Positions 1 through 11,997 are shown, numbered from the stretch's first letter. The stretch: DNA of 64,000 nucleotides from an uncultured Agromyces sp. (GCA_913053875.1 CAJXGN010000010.1:1-64000); one strand, 5' to 3'. The notes: generated by a model from the sequence alone, not told the origin. A program made the numbers and translations.

Positions 1-2
1 CC

Positions 3-173
3 ATGCCGATCCATGCGGAACCCTCGCTGCGCATGCTCACCCGCCAGGACGCCGAAACGGGCGTCCTTCGCAACACGATCGCGGCCTTCGCGGCCGGCAT
101 CGGCGGCGCCGACGCGGTCACCGTCCTGCCGCACAGCTGGTCGGCCGGCCTGCCGGACGCGGCCGCGCGACGG
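3..173 (+). pseudogene. methylmalonyl-CoA mutase fragment, truncated at both ends
   Basis: The frame opening at base 3 reads MLTRQDAETGVLRNTIAAFA followed by [12 protein letters not shown] and GLPDAAARR, which matches the conserved stretch of the small/beta subunit of adenosylcobalamin-dependent methylmalonyl-CoA mutase (resting pattern MLTR-D-LR-T-AAFAAG-GGADA-TVLP). The upstream part lies outside the window and the match stops near base 173, where the frame runs into sequence that reads as dnaA on the other strand. So this is about 57 codons of a mutase gene joined to unrelated DNA. It may come from a different organism than the rest of the window. A mutA/mutB-type family call is firm; subunit assignment is less so. 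Confidence 0.6.
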
Positions 174-930
174 CCCGGGCCCGCCGGGCCGAGTACATTT
201 CGGACAGGCGAATGTTGTAATGCTCGGCAACCCGCTTCTGTATCTCCTCGATGGTCACTCGCCGGTCATTGGCGCGCAGGATGTCGTGCAGGACGTCCTG
301 GGTGTTCTCCAGCGTCACCTGGCGTCCGACCAGCTTGGCATAGGCGCCGATACGGTTGAGCGCCCCCTCCAGCTCGCGGACGTTCGAGGTGATCTTGTGT
401 GCGAGGAATTCGAGAACCTTCTGCGGGATCGGCACCTCGAGCTGTTCAGCTTTCGCTTCCAGAATGCCGAGCCGCAGCTCGTAGGTGGTTGGGTGAATGT
501 CGGCCACCAGCCCCCAGCCAAGGCGCGACTTCATCCGCTCTTCCATGCCTTCAAGGTCGTTCGGCGACTTGTCCGCCGAAATGATGACCTGGTGGTTCTG
601 ATCGACCAGCGCGTTGAAGGTGTGGAAGAACTCGTCCTGTGTGTTCTCCTTGCCGGCGATGAACTGCACGTCGTCGATCATCAGCACGTCGACGGTCCGG
701 AACTGTTCCTTGAACGCCATCGTGTCCTTGTACCGGACCGCGCGGATGAAGTGATACATGAACTTCTCCGCCGACAGGTAGATGACACGCCGATCGGGAC
801 GCGTCTGACGTAGATGCCATGCGATGGCGTGCATCAGATGCGTCTTGCCGAGACCGACTCCGCCATAGAGGAAGAGCGGATTGAACGGCACCGCTTCCGC
901 TTCCGCGACACGGCGCGCTGCGGCGAACGC
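157..930 (-). pseudogene. dnaA: internal dnaA fragment (alphaproteobacterial type), broken at both ends
   Basis: The minus strand encodes about 258 residues of the replication initiator Dna[15 protein letters not shown], then [19 protein letters not shown] (Walker A), [15 protein letters not shown] (Walker B), the AAA+ lid region, and the start of DNA-binding domain IV ([23 protein letters not shown]). Domains I and II, the true start and the rest of domain IV are absent. The frame continues upstream of the GTG at 891 to about 930, where the match to NELAFAAARR breaks, and downstream homology stops near 157. The signature [13 protein letters not shown] with [14 protein letters not shown] is of alphaproteobacterial DnaA; actinobacterial DnaA carries LEERLRSRFEWGL-like sequence. 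GC is visibly lower than in neighbours. It cannot be functional as it stands, and it is best explained as a chimeric contig end. Confidence 0.85.
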
Positions 931-931
931 G

Positions 932-1930
932 GGCGCCGACCAGCGGCGCGCCGCGGTGATCTACAACCCCACGAAGAAGGGCGTCGAGGCACTGCGTCGC
1001 GACGTGGCATCCGCCATCGAGGAAGCCGGCTGGGCCGAACCCGTCTGGATCGAGACCGAGGCCGAGGACCCGGGCCGCGGCATGGCCGAGGAGGCCGTCG
1101 CGAAGGGCGTCGACCTCGTGATCGCCGCGGGCGGCGACGGCACCGTGCGCGCGGTCGCCGAGGGCCTGCGCGGCACGGGCGTCGAGATGGCCGCCGTGCC
1201 CCTGGGCACCGGCAACCTGCTCGCGCGCACGCTCGGCATCCCGGTCAACGACGCGAAGCGCGCCGTGGAGACGGCCCTGCACGGCGTGCCCCGGGCGATC
1301 GACGTGATCATGCTCGAGGTGACCCGGCCCGACGGCGACGTCGAGACCTTCGCCTCGCTCGTCATGGCGGGCATCGGCATCGACGCCGACATGATCGCCA
1401 AGACCAGCGACGACCTGAAGAAGCGCGTCGGCTGGCTCGCCTACGTCGAGGGGGCGGTTCGCGCCCTTCCGGAGTCCGAGCCGTTCCGCGTCTACTACCG
1501 GCTCGACGACGGGTCCACCCACCGCGCCCGGGTGAGTTCCGTGCTCATCGCCAACCTCGGCGACCTGCCCGGCAACGTCGAGATGATCCCCGACGCGGAG
1601 GTCGACGACGGCCGGCTCGACGTCGCCGTGCTGCAGCCGAAGGGCTTCCTCGGCTGGCTGCAGGTGTGGCGACGCGTGACCTGGGAGAACCGCGTGCTGC
1701 GGCGCACCGCGATCGGCCGCACCGTGATCAAGTTGCGCGACGATGCCGAGGGGCCCGAACGCCGCTCGGTCATCGCGTACCTGCGCGGCCGGTCGTTCAG
1801 CCTCGACCTCGGCGACGACGCGCACGAGCTCGAGGTCGACGGCGACGAGTTCGGGCAGGTCGTGAAGATCGTCGCGAAGACGGATGCCTCGGCGGTCGTG
1901 ATCCGCGTCGACCGCGAGTTCCTCGACTGA
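932..1930 (+). CDS. diacylglycerol/lipid kinase, 5' end missing
   Basis: The product phosphorylates diacylglycerol or a related lipid at the membrane (DagK/YegS/BmrU family). The catalytic domain begins at once with AAVIYNPTK, followed by [14 protein letters not shown] (the GGDGT nucleotide-binding motif) and [14 protein letters not shown]. The C-terminal beta-sandwich half runs to the end. An ATG is available at 881 in frame, but residues from it to about 932 come from DNA that reads as dnaA on the other strand, so the native N-terminus has been lost at the junction. About 332 residues remain, close to the full catalytic core of the family. The gene converges on pheA, ending 3 bp from its stop. 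Confidence 0.8.
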   Translation, partial: GADQRRAAVIYNPTKKGVEALRRDVASAIEEAGWAEPVWIETEAEDPGRGMAEEAVAKGVDLVIAAGGDGTVRAVAEGLRGTGVEMAAVPLGTGNLLARTLGIPVNDAKRAVETALHGVPRAIDVIMLEVTRPDGDVETFASLVMAGIGIDADMIAKTSDDLKKRVGWLAYVEGAVRALPESEPFRVYYRLDDGSTHRARVSSVLIANLGDLPGNVEMIPDAEVDDGRLDVAVLQPKGFLGWLQVWRRVTWENRVLRRTAIGRTVIKLRDDAEGPERRSVIAYLRGRSFSLDLGDDAHELEVDGDEFGQVVKIVAKTDASAVVIRVDREFLD

Positions 1931-1933
1931 CCG

Positions 1934-2887
1934 TTACGCCTCGGGCTCACCGCTCAGCAGGCCGCGCAGCCAGTCGCGCGCCTCGACGTAGACCGTGTCG
2001 TCGTACTTCGAGTGGTACTCGTTCGGCTGCTTGTCGGCGCGCGGGTACGAGCCCAGGAAGATCACGTTCGGGCTGAACCGTCGCAGGCCCATGAGCGCGT
2101 CGGCGACCCGCTCGTCCTCCAGGTGCCCGTCGAGGTCGACCACGAACCGGTACCGCCCGAGGGCATCGCCGATGGGGCGCGACTCGAGCAGGCTGAGGTT
2201 CACCCCGCGGGTCGAGAACTGCTCGAGCATCGCGAGCAGGGAGCCCGGCTCGTCGTCGGGCAGCTCGACGATGAGGCTGGTCTTGTCGGCGCCGGTGCGC
2301 GGCGGGATGCCGCGGGAACGGCTCACCAGCACGAAGCGGGTCACGGCGTTCGGGTTGTCGCCGATGCCGGTCGCGAGTACGTCGACCGGGTGGTGCGCGT
2401 CGATGCCGGGCGGTGCGACCGCGGCATCCGCCACGGCGTTCTCGAACAGGGATGCGGCCGCCTGCACGTTGCTCGAACTCGGCACGTGCGCGTGGCCGGG
2501 CAGCTCGCGCTCGAGCCAGCCGTGCGTCTGCGCGTACGCGACCGGGTGCGCGTTCACGGTGCGCACGTCGGCGAGCGTGGTGCCCGGGCGCGCGACGAGC
2601 ACGAAGTTCACGGGCACGAGGTACTCGCCGATGATGCGCAGGCCCGGCACGGTCGCCAGCGCGTCCTGCGTCGCCGAGACGCCGCCCTCGATCGAGTTCT
2701 CGATCGCGATCATCGCCGCCACCGCCCGGCCGGACGTGACGTCGGCCAGCGCCTCGCCCACGTTGTTGACCGAGTTCCACGGGTGCCCAGCGGCATCCGG
2801 AACCTGCTTCAGCGCCGCCTCGGTGAAGGTGCCGGCCGGCCCGAGGTACGAGTAGGCGTCGGGGGCGTCGGCAGCGGCATCCGTCAT
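1934..2887 (-). CDS. pheA: prephenate dehydratase
   Basis: PheA converts prephenate to phenylpyruvate, the committed step to phenylalanine, in the cytosol. The N-terminal catalytic domain starts YSYLGPAGTFTEAAL and includes ENSIEGGVSATQDAL and the catalytic TRF motif (NAVTRFVLVS). A C-terminal ACT regulatory domain follows (SLIVELPDDEPGSLLAMLEQF) with the phenylalanine-binding ESRP motif (LLESRPIGD), so feedback inhibition by phenylalanine is expected. At 317 residues it has the size of stand-alone actinobacterial enzymes. I chose the ATG at 2887 because the longer frame adds 43 low-complexity residues and because a -10-like TAGGCT lies 7 nt upstream, which would give a leaderless message. 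Confidence 0.95.
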   Translation of the reverse strand: MTDAAADAPDAYSYLGPAGTFTEAALKQVPDAAGHPWNSVNNVGEALADVTSGRAVAAMIAIENSIEGGVSATQDALATVPGLRIIGEYLVPVNFVLVARPGTTLADVRTVNAHPVAYAQTHGWLERELPGHAHVPSSSNVQAAASLFENAVADAAVAPPGIDAHHPVDVLATGIGDNPNAVTRFVLVSRSRGIPPRTGADKTSLIVELPDDEPGSLLAMLEQFSTRGVNLSLLESRPIGDALGRYRFVVDLDGHLEDERVADALMGLRRFSPNVIFLGSYPRADKQPNEYHSKYDDTVYVEARDWLRGLLSGEPEA

Positions 2888-2894
2888 GGGTGTC

Positions 2895-2900
2895 AGCCTA
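2895..2900 (-). promoter_or_regulatory. -10 element of a leaderless pheA promoter
   Basis: On the minus strand TAGGCT sits 7 nt before the pheA ATG with no ribosome-binding site between. Transcription would begin at or next to the start codon. The same TAGGCT spacing recurs before several other genes in the window. Confidence 0.5.
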
Positions 2901-3027
2901 GCCAGCACGGGTGCGCGTGCCGGCCCGTTCGCGAGCGGCGAAGCGGCCCGCCCGGGCGAGGATGGGAGCGGGACGGATGCCCCGCAAGGGCGTGACGCCC
3001 GCGCGCCCCGGTGCAAGGATGAAGGTC

Positions 3028-4653
<1,626 letters not shown>

Positions 4654-4665
4654 CGCCCGCGCGCT

Positions 4666-4690
4666 GCACATCCCCGTAACACGGGGGTGC
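4666..4690 (+). terminator. hairpin between pgm and glgX
   Basis: A stem of about ten pairs with one small bulge (GCACATCCCCGT against ACGGGGGTGC) and a 3-nt loop AAC lies 13 nt after the pgm stop. There is no T-tract, as is usual in high-GC actinobacteria. It may terminate pgm or lie in the leader of glgX. Confidence 0.4.
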
Positions 4691-4723
4691 GATGATGACG
4701 CATTGCATTCGGAAGGGGACTGC

Positions 4724-7282
4724 ATGCAGGCGTGGCCCGGAACCGCATATCCGCTCGGCGCGACATTCGACGGCAGCGGCACCAACTTCGCCCTGTTCAG
4801 CGAGGCGGCGGAGCGCGTCGAGCTCTGCCTGTTCGACGCGGACGGCACCGAGACGCGCGTCGAGCTGCAGGACGTCGACGCGTTCGTCTGGCACGCCTAC
4901 CTGCCGCAGGTGCAGCCCGGCCAGCGCTACGGCTACCGCGTGCACGGCCCGTACGACCCGAAGCGCGGACTGCGGGCGAACCCGAACAAGGTGCTGCTCG
5001 ACCCGTACGCGAAGGCCATGGCGGGTGCGTTCGACTGGGACCAGGCGCTGTTCTCGTACGACTTCGGCGACCCCGACTCGCGCAACGACGAGGACTCGGC
5101 CGAGCACGTCATGCACTCGGTCGTCATCAATCCGTTCTTCGACTGGACGGGCGACCGGGCGCCGAAGACGCCCTACAACGAGACGGTGATCTACGAGGCC
5201 CACGTGAAGGGCCTCACCCAGCTGCATCCGGCCATTCCCGAGGAGCAGCGCGGCACCTACTCGGGCGTCGCGCACCCCGCGGTCATCGAGCACCTCCAGC
5301 GCCTCGGCGTGACCGCGCTCGAGCTCATGCCCGTGCACCAGTTCGTGCAGGACTCGACGCTGCTCGACAAGGGCCTGCGCAACTACTGGGGCTACAACAC
5401 CATCGGGTTCTTCGCCCCGCACAACGAGTACTCGTCCACCGGTGAGGTCGGCCAGCAGGCGCAGGAGTTCAAGTCGATGGTGCGGGCGCTGCACGACGCC
5501 GGCATCGAGGTCATCATCGACGTCGTCTACAACCACACCGCCGAGGGCAACCACCTGGGGCCCACCATCGGGTTCCGCGGCATCGACAACGCCGCCTACT
5601 ACCGGCTCGAGGCGAACGACAAGCGGTACTACACCGACTACACCGGCACCGGGAACTCGCTGAACGTGCGGCATCCGCACTCCCTGCAGCTCATCATGGA
5701 CAGCCTGCGCTACTGGGTGCTCGAGATGCGCGTCGACGGGTTCCGGTTCGACCTCGCGGCCACCCTCGCGCGCGAGTTCTACGACGTCGACCGCCTGTCG
5801 AGCTTCTTCGACCTCGTGCAGCAGGACCCGGTGGTCTCGCAGGTGAAGCTCATCGCCGAGCCGTGGGACGTCGGGCCCGGCGGCTACCAGGTCGGCAACT
5901 TCCCGCCGCAGTGGACCGAGTGGAACGGGAAGTACCGCGACGAGGTGCGCGACTTCTGGCGCGGCGAGCCGTCGAGCCTCGGCGAGTTCGCCGGGCGCAT
6001 CACCGGGTCGGCCGACCTGTACGAGAACAGCGGCCGGCTGCCGTTCGCGTCGATCAACTTCGTGACCGCGCACGACGGGTTCACGCTGCGCGACCTCGTG
6101 TCGTACAACGAGAAGCACAACGAGGCCAACGGCGAGGGCGGCAAGGACGGCGAATCGCACAACCGCTCGTGGAACTCGGGCGCCGAGGGCGAGACGACCG
6201 ACCCCGAGGTGCTCATCCTCCGCGCCCGGCAGCAGCGCAACTTCATCGCGACCCTGCTGCTCTCGCAGGGCGTGCCCATGCTGCTGCACGGCGACGAGCT
6301 GGGCCGCACGCAGCTCGGCAACAACAACGTCTACGCGCAGGACAACGAGCTCAGCTGGGTGCACTGGGATGCCGCGGACGAACCGCTCATCGAGTTCACC
6401 GCCGCGGTGTCGCGCCTGCGCAAGGACCACCCGACGTTCCGCCGCCGCCAGTTCTTCGACGGGCGCCCGGTCGAGAGCGAGGAGGGCGCCAAGCTGCCCG
6501 ACATCGTGTGGCTGCGCCGGGACGGCACCCGCATGCAGCCCGCCGACTGGGACAAGCCGCTCGCGCGCACCGTGGGCGCGTTCCTGAACGGCGACGGCAT
6601 CCGCGAGCGCGACGCGCGCGGCGAGCCGATCACCGACGTCGACTTCCTGCTCTTCTTCAACGCCGACCCCGAGCCGGCGAAGTTCACGATCCCCACCCGC
6701 ACGAGGCGGCAGTGGGACATCATCCTCGACACGTCGGGCATGTCGGCGGATGCCCCGCCCAAGCGCGCCGGCCAGCGGCTCACGCTCGTGGGCAAGTCGC
6801 TGCTCGTGATGCGGGCCCACGCCGTCGAGGAGGCCGAGGTCGACCACTCGGTCGCCGCGTCGCTCGCGGTGCGCAGCGCGCAGACCGGGGCGATCCCGGT
6901 GCAGACGAGCGCCGCGTACGACGCGATGCTCGGTCGCGGCGGCGGCGACATCGAGACCGAGGACGCGGAGCCGGGCCAGGAGGCGCGCGAGGCGGAGGCC
7001 GAGGCCGCCGCCGAGGCGGCCGTGGTCGCCGAGGCCGACGCCGCCGAGCGGGAGGCCGCCGCCGAGGCCGAGGCGGTCGCGGAGGCCGCGACGGAGATCG
7101 AGGCGAAGGCGGCCGCACGGGTCGCGTCGCCGCGGTCGGCGTCGGCCGCGGTCGAGGCGACGGATGCCGCGAGCGAGCGCCGCACCCCGACGAAGCCGTT
7201 CCCGTCGCCCGTCGATGCCGTGCCGGACGCCCCGGCGCGGGTCGACCCGACCGAACCACCCGAACCACCCACGGAGGACTGA
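4724..7282 (+). CDS. glgX: glycogen debranching enzyme GlgX/TreX with a long charged C-terminal tail
   Basis: This GH13 isoamylase-type enzyme hydrolyses alpha-1,6 branches of glycogen, providing linear maltodextrin for TreY and TreZ. It has an N-terminal CBM48 ([30 protein letters not shown]) and a GH13 barrel with nucleophile region [14 protein letters not shown], acid/base region [22 protein letters not shown] and [17 protein letters not shown]. The start MQAWPG was chosen because a GGAAGGGG ribosome-binding site lies 6 nt upstream; a second ATG at 4703 lies upstream of that site. The protein is 852 residues whereas the family is about 700-720. The extra C-terminal ~120 residues are almost wholly Ala/Glu/Arg with a Pro-rich end (possibly a coiled coil or disordered). 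The stop overlaps the treY start (TGATG). Confidence 0.93.
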   Translation: MQAWPGTAYPLGATFDGSGTNFALFSEAAERVELCLFDADGTETRVELQDVDAFVWHAYLPQVQPGQRYGYRVHGPYDPKRGLRANPNKVLLDPYAKAMAGAFDWDQALFSYDFGDPDSRNDEDSAEHVMHSVVINPFFDWTGDRAPKTPYNETVIYEAHVKGLTQLHPAIPEEQRGTYSGVAHPAVIEHLQRLGVTALELMPVHQFVQDSTLLDKGLRNYWGYNTIGFFAPHNEYSSTGEVGQQAQEFKSMVRALHDAGIEVIIDVVYNHTAEGNHLGPTIGFRGIDNAAYYRLEANDKRYYTDYTGTGNSLNVRHPHSLQLIMDSLRYWVLEMRVDGFRFDLAATLAREFYDVDRLSSFFDLVQQDPVVSQVKLIAEPWDVGPGGYQVGNFPPQWTEWNGKYRDEVRDFWRGEPSSLGEFAGRITGSADLYENSGRLPFASINFVTAHDGFTLRDLVSYNEKHNEANGEGGKDGESHNRSWNSGAEGETTDPEVLILRARQQRNFIATLLLSQGVPMLLHGDELGRTQLGNNNVYAQDNELSWVHWDAADEPLIEFTAAVSRLRKDHPTFRRRQFFDGRPVESEEGAKLPDIVWLRRDGTRMQPADWDKPLARTVGAFLNGDGIRERDARGEPITDVDFLLFFNADPEPAKFTIPTRTRRQWDIILDTSGMSADAPPKRAGQRLTLVGKSLLVMRAHAVEEAEVDHSVAASLAVRSAQTGAIPVQTSAAYDAMLGRGGGDIETEDAEPGQEAREAEAEAAAEAAVVAEADAAEREAAAEAEAVAEAATEIEAKAAARVASPRSASAAVEATDAASERRTPTKPFPSPVDAVPDAPARVDPTEPPEPPTED

Positions 7283-9621
7283 TGCGCCGACCGGTCTCGA
7301 CCTACCGCCTGCAGGTACGCGCGGGCTTCGACCTCGACCGGGTCGCCGAGATCGCCGACTACGTGCACGCGCTCGGCGCCGACTGGCTCTACCTCTCCCC
7401 GCTGCTGGAGTCGGAGGCGGGCAGCGACCACGGCTACGACGTGGTCGACCACTCGCGCGTCGACCCGGCGCGCGGCGGGCCCGACGGGCTCGTGCGAGCC
7501 GTCGCGGCAGCGCGGGCGCACGGCCTCGGGGTGCTCGTCGACACCGTGCCGAACCACGTCGGCGTGGCGACGCCCGCCGCGATGCGCTGGTGGTGGGACG
7601 TGCTCGAGCACGGCCGCTCGTCGCGGTACGCGGAGGCGTTCGACATCGACTGGGAGTTCGGCGGCGGGCGGCTGCGGCTGCCCGTGCTCGGCTCGGCGGA
7701 CGACGTGGCGTCGCTGCGGCTGGTCGAGGCGGATGCCCCCGGCCCGGCGCACGACGAGGCGGACGAGCCGCGGTTCGAGCTGCACTACTGGGACCACCGG
7801 TTCCCCGTGGCATCCGGAACCGCAGCCGCAGGCGACGACCCGGTCGCCGTGCACGACCGGCAGCACTACGAGCTGATCGACTGGCGGCGGGCCGACTTCG
7901 ACCTCAACTACCGGCGGTTCTTCGCGGTGAACACGCTGGCGGCGATCCGCGTCGAGGTGCCGTGGGTGTTCGACGAGTCGCACGCCGAGATCATCCGCTG
8001 GCTGCGTGAGGGGCTCACCGACGGCCTGCGCGTCGACCACCCCGACGGGCTGCGCGACCCGGGCGGCTACCTCGACCGCCTGGCAGCGGCGACGGGGCAC
8101 GCGTACGTGCTGGTCGAGAAGATCCTCGAGGGCGACGAGCCGCTGCCGCCGCACTGGGAGGCCGACGGCACGAGCGGCTACGACGCACTCGACGACATCG
8201 ACCGCGTGTTCGTCGACCCGGCCGGCGGGCCGGCGCTCGACGCGCTCGACACGGAGCTGCGCGGTGGCGTGCCCGCGCCGGCCTGGCCCGACCTCATCCA
8301 CGGCACGAAGCGCGCGATCGCCGACGGCATCCTCCGCTCCGAGGTGCTGCGCCTCACGCGCGAGCTCGGTGGTGGCGAGTCCGTGGCGGACGCGGTGGCG
8401 GAGGTGCTGAGCTGCTTCCCCGTGTACCGGTCGTACCTGCCGTACGGGCGGGAGCACCTCGACCACGCCGTCGCGGAGGCGCGCGAGCGCCGGCCGGAGC
8501 TCGCCGCCACGATCGACGCGGTCGCGGCGGTGCTGGGCGACGCGGAGCATCCGGCCGCCGTGCGGTTCCAGCAGACGAGCGGCATGGTCATGGCCAAGGG
8601 CGTCGAGGACACCGCGTTCTACCGGGCGACCAGGCTCGGCACGCTCACCGAGGTGGGCGCCGACCCGTCGGAGTTCGCGATCGACGCGGCCGCGCTGCAC
8701 GAGCGGTTCGCCCGACGGCACGCCGAGTGGCCGCACTCGATGACGACCCTGTCGACGCACGACACGAAGCGCGGCGAGGACGTGCGGGCGCGCCTCTCGG
8801 TGCTCGCCGAGGTGCCCGGGCGGTGGGCGGCGGCGCTACGTGAGCTGCGGTCGATCGCGCCGACGGGCGACGGACCGTTCGACGCGCTGCTCTGGCAGGC
8901 GATCGTCGGGTCGTGGCCCGCGTCGCGCGAGCGACTGCACGCCTACGCCGAGAAGGCGTCGCGCGAGGCATCCGTCTCGACCACGTGGACCGCAACCGAT
9001 CAGGCATTCGAGCAGCGGATGCACCGTGCCGTCGACGCCGCCTTCGACGACGACCGGGCCCGCGCCATCGTCGAGGGGCTCGTGGCCGAGCTCTCCGGGC
9101 CGGGCTGGTCGAACTCGCTGTCGGCGAAGCTCGTGCAGCTCGCCGGACCGGGCGTGCCCGACGTGTACCAGGGCAGCGAGCTGTGGGAGACGAGCCTGGT
9201 CGATCCGGACAACCGGCGACCCGTGGACTTCGGCGAGCGCCGGCGCCTGCTCGCCGAGATCGACGCGGGCGCGCTGCCGCCGGTCGACGAGACCGGCGCT
9301 GCGAAGCTGCTCGTGACCTCGCGCGCGCTGCGGCTGCGGCGCGACCGGCCGGAGCTGTTCACGCGCTACACGCCGATGGCCGTGACCGGGCCCGCGGGCG
9401 AGCACGCGATCGCGTTCGATCGCGGCGGGGCGCTCGCGGTGGCGACGCGCCTGCCCGTCGGACTCGCGGCGCGCGGCGACGACCCGTGGGCGGGCACGGT
9501 GCTGCTGCGGCACTCGGGGCCGACGGTCGACGTGCTGACCGGGCGCCGGTTCGAAGGCGGCGTGGTGCCGATGGGCGAGCTGCTCGCGACGTACCCGGTG
9601 GCGCTGCTGGGGCCCGCGTGA
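7282..9621 (+). CDS. treY: maltooligosyltrehalose synthase
   Basis: TreY turns the reducing-end alpha-1,4 bond of a maltooligosaccharide into an alpha,alpha-1,1 bond, giving maltooligosyltrehalose. The GH13_26 features are clear: [18 protein letters not shown] at the N-terminus, [28 protein letters not shown], the nucleophile region [32 protein letters not shown] with the acid Glu, and [17 protein letters not shown]. The 779 residues are normal for the family. It starts inside the glgX stop and its own stop overlaps a possible treZ ATG, so the three genes form one translationally coupled operon for osmolyte synthesis from glycogen. Confidence 0.95.
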   Translation: MRRPVSTYRLQVRAGFDLDRVAEIADYVHALGADWLYLSPLLESEAGSDHGYDVVDHSRVDPARGGPDGLVRAVAAARAHGLGVLVDTVPNHVGVATPAAMRWWWDVLEHGRSSRYAEAFDIDWEFGGGRLRLPVLGSADDVASLRLVEADAPGPAHDEADEPRFELHYWDHRFPVASGTAAAGDDPVAVHDRQHYELIDWRRADFDLNYRRFFAVNTLAAIRVEVPWVFDESHAEIIRWLREGLTDGLRVDHPDGLRDPGGYLDRLAAATGHAYVLVEKILEGDEPLPPHWEADGTSGYDALDDIDRVFVDPAGGPALDALDTELRGGVPAPAWPDLIHGTKRAIADGILRSEVLRLTRELGGGESVADAVAEVLSCFPVYRSYLPYGREHLDHAVAEARERRPELAATIDAVAAVLGDAEHPAAVRFQQTSGMVMAKGVEDTAFYRATRLGTLTEVGADPSEFAIDAAALHERFARRHAEWPHSMTTLSTHDTKRGEDVRARLSVLAEVPGRWAAALRELRSIAPTGDGPFDALLWQAIVGSWPASRERLHAYAEKASREASVSTTWTATDQAFEQRMHRAVDAAFDDDRARAIVEGLVAELSGPGWSNSLSAKLVQLAGPGVPDVYQGSELWETSLVDPDNRRPVDFGERRRLLAEIDAGALPPVDETGAAKLLVTSRALRLRRDRPELFTRYTPMAVTGPAGEHAIAFDRGGALAVATRLPVGLAARGDDPWAGTVLLRHSGPTVDVLTGRRFEGGVVPMGELLATYPVALLGPA

Positions 9622-9635
9622 TGGAGGGAGACGAC

Positions 9636-11381
9636 ATGACCGAGTTCCGCGTGTGGGCGCCGACGCCGGAGCGGGTGACGCTCGTGGTGGGCGACGAGCG
9701 CCTGCCGATGACCGGCGGGCCGGGCGGTTGGTGGTCGGCCGAGGCATCCGCCGCCCCCGGCACCGACTACGGGTTCCTGCTGGGCGACGGCGATACCCCG
9801 CGGCCCGACCCGCGCTCGCGCCGCCAGCCCGGTGGCGTGCACGGGCTCAGTCGCGTGTTCGACCCGGGCGCGCACCACTGGGGCGACGGCGACTGGACCG
9901 GGCGGCCGCTCACGGGCGGCGTGATCTACGAGCTGCACATCGGCACGTTCACGCCCGAGGGCACGCTCGAGTCGGCGATCGACCGGCTCGACCACCTGGT
10001 CGACCTCGGCGTCGACTTCGTCGAGGTGCTGCCGGTCAACGCGTTCAACGGCACGCACAACTGGGGCTACGACGGCGTCGCCTGGTTCGCCGTGCAGGAG
10101 ACCTACGGCGGCCCGGCCGCGTACCAGCGCTTCGTCGACGCGTGCCACCGCCGCGGGCTCGCGGTGATCCAGGACGTGGTCTACAACCACCTCGGCCCGA
10201 GCGGCAACTACCTGCCCGAGTTCGGACCGTACCTGCACGCCGCGGCGGCCAACACGTGGGGGCTGTCGGTCAACCTCGACGGGCCGGACTCCGACGACGT
10301 GCGCCGGTTCATCCTCGACAACGTGCAGATGTGGTTCCGCGACTACCACGTCGACGGGCTGCGGCTCGACGCCGTGCACGCGCTGCTCGACCACCGCGCG
10401 ACGCACCTGCTCGAGGAGATGGCGATCGAGACGGATGCCGCCTCGGCGACGCTCGGCCGCCCGCTCACGCTGATCGCGGAGAGCGACCTCAACGACCCGC
10501 GCATGATCCGCCCGCGCGCCGCGCACGGGCTCGGCATGACCGCGCAGTGGAGCGACGACTTCCACCACGCGCTGCACGTGAACCTCACCGGCGAGACCGT
10601 CGGCTACTACGCCGACTTCGACTCGGTGGGGGCGCTGGCGAAGGTGCTCGAGCGCGGGTTCTTCCACGACGGCACGTTCTCGAGCTTCCGCGGGCGCACG
10701 CACGGCCGCCCGATCGACCGCGAGCGCACGCCGACGTCGGCGCTCGTCGTGTTCGCGCAGGACCATGACCAGATCGGCAACCGCGCCACCGGCGACCGTC
10801 TCACCGCGACGCTCGACGAGGGCCGGCTGCGGCTCGCGGCCCTGCTCATGCTCACCGCGCCGAACACGCCGATGCTCTTCATGGGCGAGGAGTGGGCGGC
10901 GTCGACGCCGTGGCAGTTCTTCACGTCGCATCCGGAGCCCGAGCTCGGCCGCGCGACCGCCGAGGGCCGCATCGCCGAGTTCGCGCGCATGGGCTGGGAC
11001 CCGTCGGTCGTGCCCGACCCGCAGGACCCCGAGACGTTCGCGCGCTCGAAGCTCGACTGGACCGAGCCCTACGGCGATCGCGACGGCGGCGGCGACCTGC
11101 ACGCCCGCACGCACGCGCTCTACCGCGAGCTGCTCGCGCTGCGCCGGGCGCGACCCGAGCTCACCGACCCGCGCTTCGGCACCGTGCGCGTCGAGTACTC
11201 GGAGGACGAGCGCTGGATCGTGCTGCACCGCGGCGCGCTGGCCGTCGCCGCGAACCTCGGCGACGTGCCGGTCACCGCGCCGGTCTCCGGCCGCGTGCTC
11301 CTGACGACGGATGCCGGCGCCTCGCCCTCGCCCGAGGGCCTGGCGCTGCCCGCGGCATCCGGCGCCGTGCTCGAGTCCTGA
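9636..11381 (+). CDS. treZ: maltooligosyltrehalose trehalohydrolase
   Basis: TreZ releases trehalose from maltooligosyltrehalose, the last step of the glycogen-to-trehalose route. The order is an N-terminal beta domain ([18 protein letters not shown]), then the GH13 barrel with [31 protein letters not shown], the nucleophile region [12 protein letters not shown], acid region [10 protein letters not shown] and [12 protein letters not shown]. Length is 581 residues, typical. ATG 9636 was preferred over ATG 9621 because GGAGGGA lies between them at proper spacing, although 9621 overlaps the treY stop. The last ~15 codons ([15 protein letters not shown]) are repeated in near-identical form about 1.07 kb downstream, beyond the toxin-antitoxin cassette. 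Confidence 0.95.
   Translation: MTEFRVWAPTPERVTLVVGDERLPMTGGPGGWWSAEASAAPGTDYGFLLGDGDTPRPDPRSRRQPGGVHGLSRVFDPGAHHWGDGDWTGRPLTGGVIYELHIGTFTPEGTLESAIDRLDHLVDLGVDFVEVLPVNAFNGTHNWGYDGVAWFAVQETYGGPAAYQRFVDACHRRGLAVIQDVVYNHLGPSGNYLPEFGPYLHAAAANTWGLSVNLDGPDSDDVRRFILDNVQMWFRDYHVDGLRLDAVHALLDHRATHLLEEMAIETDAASATLGRPLTLIAESDLNDPRMIRPRAAHGLGMTAQWSDDFHHALHVNLTGETVGYYADFDSVGALAKVLERGFFHDGTFSSFRGRTHGRPIDRERTPTSALVVFAQDHDQIGNRATGDRLTATLDEGRLRLAALLMLTAPNTPMLFMGEEWAASTPWQFFTSHPEPELGRATAEGRIAEFARMGWDPSVVPDPQDPETFARSKLDWTEPYGDRDGGGDLHARTHALYRELLALRRARPELTDPRFGTVRVEYSEDERWIVLHRGALAVAANLGDVPVTAPVSGRVLLTTDAGASPSPEGLALPAASGAVLES
11332..11377 (+). repeat. direct repeat copy 1 (treZ 3' end)
   Basis: This 46-bp stretch inside the treZ 3' end matches 12399-12444 at 44 of 46 positions, mismatching only at two bases. 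It forms the left border of the toxin-antitoxin cassette. Confidence 0.85.
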
Positions 11382-11396
11382 AGTTGAGCCGATACT

Positions 11397-11430
11397 TTGG
11401 CCTGTAAAATGCCAATAATTCGGCTAGAAT
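11397..11430 (+). promoter_or_regulatory. toxin-antitoxin promoter and probable autoregulatory operator
   Basis: An inverted repeat TTGGC-N9-GCCAA (11397-11415) precedes a -10-like TAGAAT (11425-11430) in an AT-rich patch unlike the surroundings. Phd-type antitoxins usually repress their own operon at such palindromes. The -10 lies 6 nt from the antitoxin ATG, suggesting a leaderless transcript. Confidence 0.55.
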
Positions 11431-11436
11431 GCCCAC

Positions 11437-11712
11437 ATGAAGTCAGTTCCCCTGAGCGAGGCGAAGGATAAGCTCTCCGGCTACGTCGACGAGGTCGAGT
11501 CGGAGCACGAGATCATCCAGATCACGCGGCACGGGCGTGGCGCCGCCGTGCTGATGAGCCAGGACGACCTCGACTCGCTCAACGAGACCCTCTACTGGCT
11601 GTCGCAGCCGGGCATTCGAGACGATCTCGCCGAGGCGCGCGAGGCTGACGCGAACGGCGCCACGGTCGACGCCGACGCGGTGCGCGCACGCTTCGGCCTC
11701 CCGCCCCTGTGA
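11437..11712 (+). CDS. antitoxin, Phd/YefM family
   Basis: A 91-residue protein of the prevent-host-death family: N-terminal DNA-binding/dimerisation fold MKSVPLSEAKDKLSGYVDEV, then ITRHGRGAAVLMSQDDLDSL, and an acidic C-terminal tail (DDLAEAREADANGATVDADAV) that would wrap and neutralise the toxin. It is followed by a RelE-type toxin with a 4-bp GTGA overlap, the normal antitoxin-toxin arrangement. No ribosome-binding site is visible before the ATG, and a -10-like TAGAAT 6 nt upstream suggests leaderless expression with autoregulation through the upstream palindrome. The pair sits inside a directly repeated segment, so it was probably acquired. Confidence 0.88.
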   Translation: MKSVPLSEAKDKLSGYVDEVESEHEIIQITRHGRGAAVLMSQDDLDSLNETLYWLSQPGIRDDLAEAREADANGATVDADAVRARFGLPPL

Positions 11713-11975
11713 CCTGGGAGGTACGGTTCGCCCCTGCGGCTCTGCGCGGACTCGACCGGCTCCCCCCGCGGGTGACGGGCGCGGTCGTACAGTTCGTCAC
11801 CGCGACCCTGCCGGAGAACCCGCTTCGAATGAGCAAGCCCCTGCGTGGCGAGCTCGAGGGCTACCGATCCGCTCGTCGAGGCGACTACCGCGTGCTGTTC
11901 CAGCTCGACGAGGCGAGCGGAGTCCTGCTCGTCGTCCGCATCGCCCACCGCGCAGACGCGTATCGGCCGAAGTAG
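11709..11975 (+). CDS. toxin, RelE/ParE superfamily
   Basis: An 88-residue RelE-like toxin: WEVRFAPAALRGLDRLPPRV, then NPLRMSKPLRGELEGYRSARRGDYRVLFQLD and the closing VVRIAHRADAYR. This is the usual layout of RelE enzymes that cleave mRNA at the ribosome, with the conserved basic stretch RSARRGDYRV and the C-terminal HR-D-Y. It starts with GTG inside the antitoxin stop, so the two genes are translationally coupled. RelE rather than ParE (gyrase poison) is favoured by the C-terminal H-R-x-x-x-Y pattern, but activity is inferred. Confidence 0.88.
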   Translation: MTWEVRFAPAALRGLDRLPPRVTGAVVQFVTATLPENPLRMSKPLRGELEGYRSARRGDYRVLFQLDEASGVLLVVRIAHRADAYRPK

Positions 11976-11997
11976 GGCAGTTCGCCGACCACCGGGG

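Noticed and set aside
157..930. Chromosomal replication origin region of this genome
   Set aside because: The dnaA piece is an internal fragment of another phylum's type, with no dnaN, rpmH or DnaA-box cluster.
5863..7281. Long N-terminal extension of treY inside glgX
   Set aside because: The frame is open but the extra residues are Arg-rich shadow sequence; treY homology starts exactly at the ATG at 7282, coupled to the glgX stop.
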